From Clostridia bacterium (lineage in GTDB: Bacteria; Bacillota; Clostridia; Christensenellales; Borkfalkiaceae): DNA of 64,000 nt. This document shows, piece by piece, positions 58,409-64,000 of this stretch. The notes beneath the pieces are model-generated. The model saw only the letters and a list, made by a program, of their open reading frames with translations, was not told where the DNA came from and searched no databases. Positions within the stretch are counted from its first letter, which is position 1, and each line of letters begins with the position of its first letter. The stretch covers positions 62,001 to 126,000 of the forward strand of contig JAFTVF010000013.1 of assembly GCA_017465865.1 (NCBI GenBank), read 5' to 3'. Made by a program: the position numbers and the translations under genes.

Positions 58409-59290
58409 ATGCAAAACCAAACGGAAATTCTCGAAAACTGCAAACTCTGCCCCGTGGAATGCGGCGCGGACCGAACACAAAGCGCGGGCGCGTGCGGCGC
58501 GCAGGGGCTTCGGATCGCGAAATACTATCTGCACCCGTTTGAAGAGCCGTGCATTTCGCATAAAAACGGGAGCGGTACGGTCTTTTTTTCGGGCTGTAAT
58601 CTGCGTTGCGCGTTTTGTCAGAACTACGAGGTCTCGCGCGCGAAACGGGGTAAGGAGATCACGCCGAGCGAGCTTGCGGATATTTTCAAAGAGCTGGAAG
58701 ATATGGGCGCGGAGAATATTTCTTTGGTAACGCCCTCGCATTTCGTTTTACACCTGGTTCGCGCTTTTGAGATTTACCGTCCGAAAATCCCCGTCGTTTA
58801 CAACACGGGGAGCTATGAAAAAGTCGATACGCTCAAACGCATCGATCCGTTCGTGGATATTTATCTGCCCGATATGAAATTCTATTCCCCTGCCCTTTCC
58901 AAACGGTATCTGGGCAAGGAAGATTATTTCGATATTGCAAGCGAGGCGGTGGCGTTTATGGCAAACGCGAAACCGCTGAAAATGACGGCGGATAAGAAAA
59001 TGCTGTCGGGCTGTATCGTTCGGCATCTCGTGATGCCCCTCTGCACGGGCGATTCCAAAGCCGTGTTGAAATGGTTCGTACGGGAGCTTCCCCGCGATAC
59101 CTATTTGAGCCTGATGAGTCAATACACGCCGTTTGGGGAAATTACGGGTATGCCCGAACTGTCGCGCGCGGTTACGGCGCGCGAATATTCCGCGGTCGTG
59201 GATACGGCGTTTGCGCTGGGTATCGAAAACCTGTTTTTGCAAGAGCGCGATTCGAGCGGCAAAGGCTATATCCCGAGCTGGGATTTTTAA
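58409..59290 (+). CDS. Radical SAM protein, PFL-activase-like
   Basis: 293 residues. An N-terminal Cys-rich stretch (CKLCPVECGADRTQSAGACGA) and the radical SAM CX3CX2C motif CNLRCAFCQNYEVSR match the group related to pyruvate-formate-lyase activating enzymes (PflX/YgkC type, PIRSF004869). Further: MGAENISLVTPSHF, VYNTGSYEKVDTLKRIDPFVDIYLPDMKFYS. The substrate protein is not known. Divergent from metK, which provides its cosubstrate; very short upstream region. Confidence 0.9.
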   Translation: MQNQTEILENCKLCPVECGADRTQSAGACGAQGLRIAKYYLHPFEEPCISHKNGSGTVFFSGCNLRCAFCQNYEVSRAKRGKEITPSELADIFKELEDMGAENISLVTPSHFVLHLVRAFEIYRPKIPVVYNTGSYEKVDTLKRIDPFVDIYLPDMKFYSPALSKRYLGKEDYFDIASEAVAFMANAKPLKMTADKKMLSGCIVRHLVMPLCTGDSKAVLKWFVRELPRDTYLSLMSQYTPFGEITGMPELSRAVTAREYSAVVDTAFALGIENLFLQERDSSGKGYIPSWDF

Positions 59291-59291
59291 A

Positions 59292-59544
59292 GAGTGAAAT
59301 GAATGCCTAACGGCGCGATATTTGCCTATGGCAAGCGATATAAGCGTAGCTTGCGATATGCCCTATCGGGCGCGATATGTTTTGTCGTACGAGTACGCCA
59401 AAACGTAGTGGTAAAATTTATAAATATTCCCTTTACGCTTGGCATAGCCAAGCATATCGCACGAGCGTTAGCGAGTATATCGCATTGGAAATATATCGCA
59501 CGTTCGTATATCGCGTTTTCGCACAGCGAAAACACATTTCACTC
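59292..59544. repeat. Palindrome-array element, GCGATAT/ATATCGC linkers
   Basis: Ends are perfect 10-bp inverted repeats GAGTGAAATG (59292-59301) and CATTTCACTC (59535-59544). Inside, hairpins (arms GCC, TTGCC, AAGC, GCCC, and GTTTTG with inner CGTAC) are separated by GCGATAT at 59315, 59335, 59353 and 59372; a central AT-rich piece (59405-59436) follows; then hairpins (arms GCTTGGC, ACGAGC, ATT, ACG, GTTTTCGC) separated by ATATCGC at 59454, 59477, 59493 and 59508. The linker halves are exact reverse complements. No coding capacity. Confidence 0.88.
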
Positions 59545-59670
59545 ATCAAATACCCGTGCTTTCCATTTGACGATCTTGCTCGTGAGCTTTGCGGCGCGCG
59601 CAGGGTCGGCGTAAGCAAGCTCGGCTTCCGATTTTCGGATTTTTTGCAGGGTTTTTTGCCTGTCTTTCAT
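59539..59670 (-). CDS. Possible 43-residue protein
   Basis: Short open frame from ATG 59670 to TGA at 59541-59539: Lys/Arg-rich start (MKDRQKTLQKIRKSEAELAY), then ADPARAAKLTSKIVKWKARVFDE. Composition and helix pattern look protein-like and the codons resemble local genes, but no ribosome-binding site is visible. Its stop codon lies in the terminal inverted repeat of the palindrome array, so the array is directly downstream of it. Not recognised. Confidence 0.35.
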   Translation of the reverse strand: MKDRQKTLQKIRKSEAELAYADPARAAKLTSKIVKWKARVFDE

Positions 59671-59711
59671 AAAATTATTTTGTTCGTTCTATTTAGAATT
59701 ATGAGGCTTGT

Positions 59712-61610
59712 ATGTTGATCTCCTCCGAAAATTTATATTTTGGTTTTAACGGCGGGTCGCTGCTCGAAGCGGTTACGTTCACCTTAAACGAGGTCGAGCG
59801 CGTGGGCTTGATCGGCGGGAACGGCGAGGGTAAGACCACGCTGATCCGTTTGATTTTATCCGAGCTTGAACCCGAAAACGGCACGCTGTTCCGTAAAAAC
59901 GGGATCCGTATCGGGTATTTGGCGCAGAACGGCGGTTACGATTCCGCCAACACCGTGTTCGAAGAAATGCGGGAGATCTTTACCGCAGATATCCGCGCGA
60001 TCGAGGCGCTGCGCGAGATAGAACGGAAAATTTCTTTCGAAAAAGAAAGCTCGGAGGAATACCGCGCGTTGTCCGCAAAATACGAGGCGTTGAACAAGCA
60101 AATCGCCTCGCGCGACAGCTATCATTTCGAAGTGCGTATCCGTACCGTGCTCAACGGTATGGGTTTTGAAAACAATTACGATCAGCCCATCTCCACGATG
60201 TCAGGCGGGGAAAAAACGCGGTTAAAGCTTTGTCGGCTGTTGCTCGAAGAACCCGAGCTTTTGATTTTGGACGAACCGACCAACCACTTGGATATGAAAA
60301 CGCTGTTTTGGCTGGAAGAGTATCTTTCGGCGTTCAAAGGCGCGATCCTTACCGTTTCGCACGATCGGTATTTCCTCGATCGGCTGGTTTCGCAGATCTA
60401 CGAGCTGGAAAACAAAAAGCTGTCCGTGTTCAAGGGCAATTATTCCAAATACAAAATCCTCAAAGCCGAAAAGACGGCGCGGCTTTTGAAAGAATACGAA
60501 AAGCAACGGGAAGAACGCGCGCATATGCAAGAATACGTGGACAGAAACCTCGTCCGCGCAAGCACGACGAAAATGGCGCAATCGCGCAGAAAAGCGCTTG
60601 AAAAAATGGAGCTTGTCGAAAAGCCCGCCCTACCGCCCGCGCCGCCCGTGTTCCGTTTTTCGTACGCGGACAAGCCCTATGAAAAGGTGCTCGAAGTTAC
60701 CGCGCTCAAACTTACGGCAGGCGATAAGGTTTTATTAAACGGCGCGGATTTTACGCTGACGCGCGGGGAAAAATGTGCGATCGTCGGCGACAACGGCACG
60801 GGCAAATCCACGCTTGTCAAAGAGCTTGTAAAAGGCAAAAATCCCGCGATCCGTCTTGGACGGTTCGTCAAGATCGCCTGTTACGATCAGGAAAACGCCA
60901 ACCTCGACCAAAACGAGAGCGTGCTTAATGAGCTTTGGGGCAGACACGTTACTTGGGATCAAACCCGCGTCCGCGCGATCCTCGCGCAAGCGGGGCTGGT
61001 CGCCGAGGATATGGATAAAAAGGTGCGTATGCTGTCGGGCGGTGAACGGGCAAAGCTCGCCCTTGCTGTGTTCGAATGTGAAAACGGGAATTTTCTCGTC
61101 CTCGACGAGCCGACCAACCACCTCGATCTGCCCGCGCGCGAGAGCTTGGAAAGCGCGTTGAAAGAGTTTGACGGCACGGTGCTGTTCGTTTCGCACGACC
61201 GATATTTTATCCGCGCGATCGCGGGGAAGATATTAGAGCTGGAAAACGGCAAAGCGACCGAATTTACGGGCAGTTACGACGAATACACCGCCTATAAAAC
61301 GACGGCAAAAGCACAGGAAAAAAGCGTTGAACGCATACCTGCCCCCGATATTTCGACAAAAACCGACCAAAAAAACGGGCATTATCGTAGCAAGGAAGAA
61401 CGCGCCGCCGATGCCAAACGCCGTACCCGTATCAAAAAGATCGAAGACGAGATCTCCGCTCTCGAAGCCGAGGACGAACGGTTAAATACCGAGCTTTCCG
61501 ACCCCGAGGTTACGGGGAATTTCACTCTGCTCACCGAAAAATGCAACCGCCTCGAAGAGATCAAAACTCTGCTCGAAACCCTGTATTCCGAATACGAAAC
61601 CTTGATTTGA
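59712..61610 (+). CDS. ABC-F family ATPase
   Basis: 632 residues: two ABC domains without membrane part. Walker A GGNGEGKTT (35-43) and GDNGTGKST; signatures MSGGEKTRL and LSGGERAKL; Walker B LLILDEPTNHLD and FLVLDEPTNHLD; Arg/Lys-rich P-site linker (about 230-310, ILKAEKTARLLKEYEKQREERAHMQEYVDRNLVRASTTKMAQSRRKAL) and a C-terminal coiled coil (from about 560). ABC-F proteins act on the ribosome in translation regulation or antibiotic resistance; which one cannot be told. Confidence 0.93.
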   Translation: MLISSENLYFGFNGGSLLEAVTFTLNEVERVGLIGGNGEGKTTLIRLILSELEPENGTLFRKNGIRIGYLAQNGGYDSANTVFEEMREIFTADIRAIEALREIERKISFEKESSEEYRALSAKYEALNKQIASRDSYHFEVRIRTVLNGMGFENNYDQPISTMSGGEKTRLKLCRLLLEEPELLILDEPTNHLDMKTLFWLEEYLSAFKGAILTVSHDRYFLDRLVSQIYELENKKLSVFKGNYSKYKILKAEKTARLLKEYEKQREERAHMQEYVDRNLVRASTTKMAQSRRKALEKMELVEKPALPPAPPVFRFSYADKPYEKVLEVTALKLTAGDKVLLNGADFTLTRGEKCAIVGDNGTGKSTLVKELVKGKNPAIRLGRFVKIACYDQENANLDQNESVLNELWGRHVTWDQTRVRAILAQAGLVAEDMDKKVRMLSGGERAKLALAVFECENGNFLVLDEPTNHLDLPARESLESALKEFDGTVLFVSHDRYFIRAIAGKILELENGKATEFTGSYDEYTAYKTTAKAQEKSVERIPAPDISTKTDQKNGHYRSKEERAADAKRRTRIKKIEDEISALEAEDERLNTELSDPEVTGNFTLLTEKCNRLEEIKTLLETLYSEYETLI

Positions 61611-61640
61611 AAAATTTTTCGACAATTTCCATAAAAACTA

Positions 61641-61679
61641 TTGACAATCGCCTGAATATATGATATCATTTTGATATCA
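61641..61679 (+). promoter_or_regulatory. SPFH-gene promoter with TGATATCA operator pair
   Basis: TTGACA (61641-61646), 17-base spacer, TATCAT (61664-61669). Two copies of the palindrome TGATATCA (61661-61668 and 61672-61679), three bases apart, cover the -10 and start, suggesting repressor control. Confidence 0.65.
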
Positions 61680-61702
61680 ACAAATATCGGAGGTTACATA
61701 GT

Positions 61703-62716
61703 ATGGAAGAAATCTTGTTGAAAAACAAAAAACACGGTATGCGCACGCTGCTTCTGGGATTGCTTGTGGAGCTTATTTCGCTTGCGGCGGTTATCGTGGG
61801 CGCGGTTTATTTAGAAACCGATAACGAGGTGCTCGGCGGAACGCTGTTTATCGCGGGACTGGTATTACTTTGCGTGGGCTGGCTGCCGCTTGCGGGCTTA
61901 CGCGTGTTAAAGCCGAACGAAGCGTTGGTGCTTACCCTGTTCGGGAAATACGTGGGTACGATCAAGGGCGAGGGTTTTTACGCGATCAATCCTTTCTGTA
62001 TCGCGATCAATCCCGCGGCAAAGACCAAACTCAATCAAAGCGGCGACGTAACGCAAAAACCGATACAAACCGCAAGCACGGCACGGGGCTACGAGCTTGT
62101 CAATAAAAAGATTTCGCTGAAAATCATGACGTTGAACAACAATCGTCAGAAGATCAACGATTGTCTTGGCAACCCCGTAGAGATCGGCATTGCAGTCATG
62201 TGGCGGGTAGTTGACACCGCAAAAGCGGCGTTTAACGTGGATAATTATAAGGAATACCTTTCCTTGCAATGCGACAGCGCGCTGCGGAATATCGTGCGCA
62301 TATACCCCTACGACGTTGCGCCCGGGGTAGACACGACGGGCGACGGCGTGGAAGACGACGGAAGTTTGCGCGGTTCGAGCGAAGTGGTTGCTTCGCGTAT
62401 CCGCGACGAGATCCAAAAACGGGTAGACGAAGCGGGCATTGAAATTATCGAAGCCCGTATCACCTATCTTGCGTACGCGCCCGAGATCGCCGCGGTCATG
62501 CTGCAACGCCAGCAGGCTTCCGCGATCATCGACGCAAGAAAAATGATCGTAGACGGCGCGGTGGGTATGGTTGAAATGGCGCTCGAACGCTTGAACGACA
62601 ACGGTCTTGTCCAGCTCGACGAGGAGCGCAAAGCGGCGATGGTGTCTAATTTGTTGGTGGTGCTTTGCGGCAACCACGACGCACAGCCCATCGTCAACGC
62701 AGGCAGTCTGTACTGA
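61703..62716 (+). CDS. SPFH-domain membrane protein
   Basis: 337 residues. Two N-terminal membrane helices (about 14-65), then a SPFH/band-7 domain ([34 protein letters not shown]...[44 protein letters not shown]) and a helical end ([51 protein letters not shown]). Such proteins form scaffolds on the membrane. Paired with a small ribbon-helix-helix-like gene 81 bases downstream, an arrangement common in Firmicutes. CGGAGG before the start. Confidence 0.92.
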   Translation: MEEILLKNKKHGMRTLLLGLLVELISLAAVIVGAVYLETDNEVLGGTLFIAGLVLLCVGWLPLAGLRVLKPNEALVLTLFGKYVGTIKGEGFYAINPFCIAINPAAKTKLNQSGDVTQKPIQTASTARGYELVNKKISLKIMTLNNNRQKINDCLGNPVEIGIAVMWRVVDTAKAAFNVDNYKEYLSLQCDSALRNIVRIYPYDVAPGVDTTGDGVEDDGSLRGSSEVVASRIRDEIQKRVDEAGIEIIEARITYLAYAPEIAAVMLQRQQASAIIDARKMIVDGAVGMVEMALERLNDNGLVQLDEERKAAMVSNLLVVLCGNHDAQPIVNAGSLY

Positions 62717-62797
62717 TAACGGATAAAGAATTTTTTGCGGCGTACGCCGCACTGCGTTTTGGAAAAACGCAGAAAAAACGGAGGCAGGTATAAAACT

Positions 62798-63001
62798 ATG
62801 AACGATAATCAGAAAAAACAAGTCCCCTTGCGTTTATCGCCGAAACTGTATAACGCGATCGCGGCGTGGGCGGAGGACGATTTCCGCTCGGTCAACGGAC
62901 AGATCGAATACCTGCTTTCGGAATGCGTACGCCAACGCAAAAAGAACGGGAAATACGTTTCCGACGAGATCGACGTACCGCCTGAGTTGGATATTGAGTA
63001 A
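62798..63001 (+). CDS. Arc-like ribbon-helix-helix small protein
   Basis: 67 residues from ATG 62798 (GGAGG 12 bases upstream). [44 protein letters not shown] is an Arc/MetJ-like ribbon-helix-helix pattern (strand, helix, N-G-Q-I-E turn, helix), followed by a short acidic tail. It accompanies the SPFH gene and could be the repressor of its TGATATCA promoter or an adaptor protein. No toxin gene follows. Confidence 0.72.
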   Translation: MNDNQKKQVPLRLSPKLYNAIAAWAEDDFRSVNGQIEYLLSECVRQRKKNGKYVSDEIDVPPELDIE

Positions 63002-63061
63002 ATGGATAAAAATCCTTTCCGAAGTATACGGAGAGGATTTTTGTTTTGGACTGAAATTTTA

Positions 63062-63090
63062 TTGACAATTTTCTTTTTGTAGTTTATAAT
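63062..63090 (+). promoter_or_regulatory. Consensus promoter of tRNA-Ser(TGA)
   Basis: TTGACA (63062-63067), 17-base spacer, TATAAT (63085-63090), 14 bases before the mature tRNA. Confidence 0.88.
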
Positions 63091-63104
63091 AATATGGTAA
63101 ATAC

Positions 63105-63193
63105 GCAGGCGTATCGAAGCGGTCATAACGAGGCGGTCTTGAAAACCGTTTGGGTGAAAGCCCACGGGGGTTCGAATCCCTCCGCCTGCGCCA
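63105..63193 (+). tRNA. tRNA-Ser (anticodon TGA)
   Basis: 89 bases with encoded CCA. Acceptor GCAGGCG pairs with CGCCTGC; discriminator G; anticodon loop CTTGAAA in stem GCGGT/ACCGT gives TGA; long variable arm (TGGGTGAAAGCCCA); T arm GGGGG-TTCGAAT-CCCTC. Followed by three tRNA-end/terminator units. Confidence 0.97.
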
Positions 63194-63232
63194 TACACAA
63201 AAGGACAGACCTCACGTCTGTCCTTTTGTGTA
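63194..63232 (+). terminator. tRNA-Ser(TGA) terminator 1
   Basis: 17-bp perfect stem (63194-63210 with 63216-63232, arm TACACAAAAGGACAGAC) directly after CCA. Confidence 0.8.
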
Positions 63233-63371
63233 TGGCACAGAACGAGGTTCGCACGGTTCGCCGACTTATCGGGGGTTCGCGCGAGGAGCGAAAAGCGATT
63301 ATGTTGTTTTATCCTCTCGGTGCGCGAGCGACGACGCTTTGGCGAAAGCCAATCTCCCTCCGCCTGCGCCA
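63233..63371 (+). repeat. tRNA-Ser-linked repeat unit, type B (R1)
   Basis: Contains a copy of the T-arm start GGGGGTTCG (63271-63279), a 71-base insert and the tRNA 3' end AATCTCCCTCCGCCTGCGCCA (63351-63371) with CCA. The insert ends GACGACGCTTT-GGCgaaaGCC-AA, matching the end of unit L2 at the other tRNA-Ser locus. It looks like a second tRNA 3' half split at the T-loop. Confidence 0.65.
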
Positions 63372-63411
63372 AAAACCACAAGAGGACATTTTGTTCCTCT
63401 TGTGGTTTTTT
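63371..63411 (+). terminator. Terminator 2 of the tRNA-end array
   Basis: Perfect 16-bp stem (63371-63386 with 63395-63410, arm AAAAACCACAAGAGGA) ending in TTTTTT. Confidence 0.88.
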
Positions 63412-63423
63412 ACACCGCTATTC

Positions 63424-63573
63424 GGAGGGATTCGAGGGTGGGAGCCGTTTTGCGAGAGCAAAACGCTTTGCCACAAAAAAGTCGGATAGCGATAAACTTA
63501 ACGGCAAAGGCGGCAATTGATAATTGCCGAGCGGGGCGCGCTGCTAAAGGCGAGAATCCCTCCGCCTGCGCCA
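63424..63573 (+). repeat. tRNA-Ser-linked repeat unit, type A (R2)
   Basis: 150 bp closed by GGAGGGATTC (63424-63433) pairing with GAATCCCTCC (63554-63563), the latter being part of a tRNA-Ser(TGA) 3' end copy that runs to CCA at 63573. Internal hairpins: CGTTTTGC-GAGA-GCAAAACG (63446-63465) and CGGCAATT-GAT-AATTGCCG (63511-63529); then GCGGGGCGCGC and GCTAAAGGCG. Same core as L1 (1473-1615) with compensatory differences in the stems. Confidence 0.75.
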
Positions 63574-63576
63574 CAG

Positions 63577-63609
63577 ATAAAAAACGGGCATTAGTCCTGT
63601 TTTTTTATT
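63577..63609 (+). terminator. Terminator 3 of the tRNA-end array
   Basis: ATAAAAAACGGG-cattagt-CCTGTTTTTTTAT (one G-U pair) with T-run. Confidence 0.75.
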
Positions 63610-63626
63610 TTTATACTGAAAAATTA

Positions 63627-63655
63627 TTGTAAAAAGACTTTTTTTGTGTTATAAT
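63627..63655 (+). promoter_or_regulatory. Promoter of the 63662 ncRNA
   Basis: TTGTAA (63627-63632), 17-base spacer, TATAAT (63650-63655). Confidence 0.75.
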
Positions 63656-63661
63656 AAACTT

Positions 63662-63873
63662 GCCAAACAAACTAAATATACAGTCAATGGGTTTATTTTC
63701 TTTTTTAAGGATAATTACGCCCTTTTTCGCTCATACTTTTACTGCGATGAATTTGATAAAATGCAAATTCCGTGCAGTAAGAGTATTGTAATATGCCCAT
63801 CTGTATATGGTTTGTTTGGCGACGACTGGAATTTGCGTTTTTGTGCGCTGATTTCGGTCGGCGCACTTTTTTT
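63662..63873 (+). ncRNA. Structured ncRNA, 6S-like
   Basis: Between a promoter and a terminator (GTGCGC...GCGCAC plus seven T, 63843-63873). The ends of a 159-nt core pair: GCCAAACAAAC (63662-63672) with GTTTGTTTGGC (63810-63820), ATATACAG with CTGTATAT (63801-63808), ATGGG with CCCAT; a large asymmetric bubble follows; the top has TTACTGC/GCAGTAA and GAATTTG/CAAATTC. A long rod with a central bubble is the layout of 6S RNA, which mimics an open promoter. It could instead be a leader RNA of the gene at 63917; a 6S call rests on structure only. Confidence 0.55.
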
Positions 63874-63916
63874 AGGAGCAAAGCGCGCGTTAAATTTATA
63901 TCATTTAGGAGGTCTT

Positions 63917-64000
63917 ATGCAACCCAAGTATACTGCAAGGAAGAGTGCAATCGGCTCGTTATCCTTTTGGCTGATTGTATCGTGTATCTTAATCATACCT
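63917..64000 (+). CDS. Partial membrane protein at right edge
   Basis: First 28 codons only (MQPKYTARKSAIGSLSFWLI...), with AGGAGG 5 bases before the ATG. A short polar start leads into a hydrophobic helix; the start resembles bacterial PH-domain (YdbT-like) membrane proteins but too little is present to be sure. Confidence 0.6.
   Translation, partial: MQPKYTARKSAIGSLSFWLIVSCILIIP

Noticed and set aside
55669-59544. CRISPR arrays
   Set aside because: Repeats are 7 bp, inverted in the second half, and the intervening pieces are palindromes of varying length; no cas genes.
1394-63573. Integron attC sites as explanation for the tRNA-Ser units
   Set aside because: No integron integrase and no R-box core sites; the ends follow the tRNA sequence instead.

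Overview
The window reads as a chromosomal segment of a low-to-mid GC, Gram-positive Clostridia-type bacterium, probably an uncultured gut lineage. This is inferred from gene content: two DegV proteins, type III glutamine synthetase, a DUF421/DUF4363 pair, an rsbV-sigma operon, ECF-type vitamin S-components under THF and cobalamin riboswitches, an ABC-F ATPase and a UAP1-like nucleotidyltransferase. Promoters are mostly textbook sigma-A sites (TTGACA-17-TATAAT). No species can be named from sequence alone.

Layout. 1-1.3 kb: a partial Xre gene and a lipoprotein. 1.39-6.53 kb: tRNA-Ser(GGA) with a 4.8-kb integrative element (59-bp att repeat, tyrosine integrase, Xre repressor with four operators, RelBE-type pair, two sigma-like ORFs), plus small repeat units beyond the displaced tRNA end. 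6.6-19.3 kb: DUF1508 protein, Na/Pi symporter, radical-SAM/DUF4130 DNA-metabolism pair, glnN behind an attenuator-like leader, nadE, an O-antigen-ligase-like protein, a GH127-like/GH28 pair and DegV. 19.4-22.2 kb: ssrA (tmRNA) followed by two tandem toxin/immunity cassettes, each ending in a degenerate tmRNA 3' end. 22.3-29.6 kb: plsY-der-DUF512 and rluD-lspA-pncB-lgt. 29.7-38.2 kb: lipoprotein, folT (THF riboswitch), DUF421/DUF4363, UAP1-like enzyme, HIRAN-like protein, cobalamin-riboswitch genes, second DegV. 38.4-46.3 kb: phosphohexomutase, transketolase, S41 protease, PucR/CdaR regulator, membrane protein. 46.3-54.3 kb: leftward run secA-prfB-tsaD-ArsP_2-rsbV-rsbW-like-sigma-second kinase. 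54.6-64 kb: asnA, bioY, metK, radical SAM activase, ABC-F, SPFH, tRNA-Ser(TGA), a 6S-like RNA gene and a partial membrane protein.

The most unusual content lies between the housekeeping genes. (1) Two palindrome-array elements (55669-55891 and 59292-59544) consist of different short hairpins separated by a fixed heptamer that is inverted in the second half; both sit between convergent genes. (2) Both tRNA-Ser loci are followed by small repeat units that end in copies of that tRNA's own 3' end; two units share a core while their stems differ in compensatory fashion, suggesting a structured RNA or mobile cassette family. (3) The ssrA locus carries toxin/immunity cassettes with the same logic of copied 3' ends. 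Duplicated 3' ends at tRNA and tmRNA genes are thus a recurring theme here. Three genes appear to be transcribed as leaderless mRNAs.
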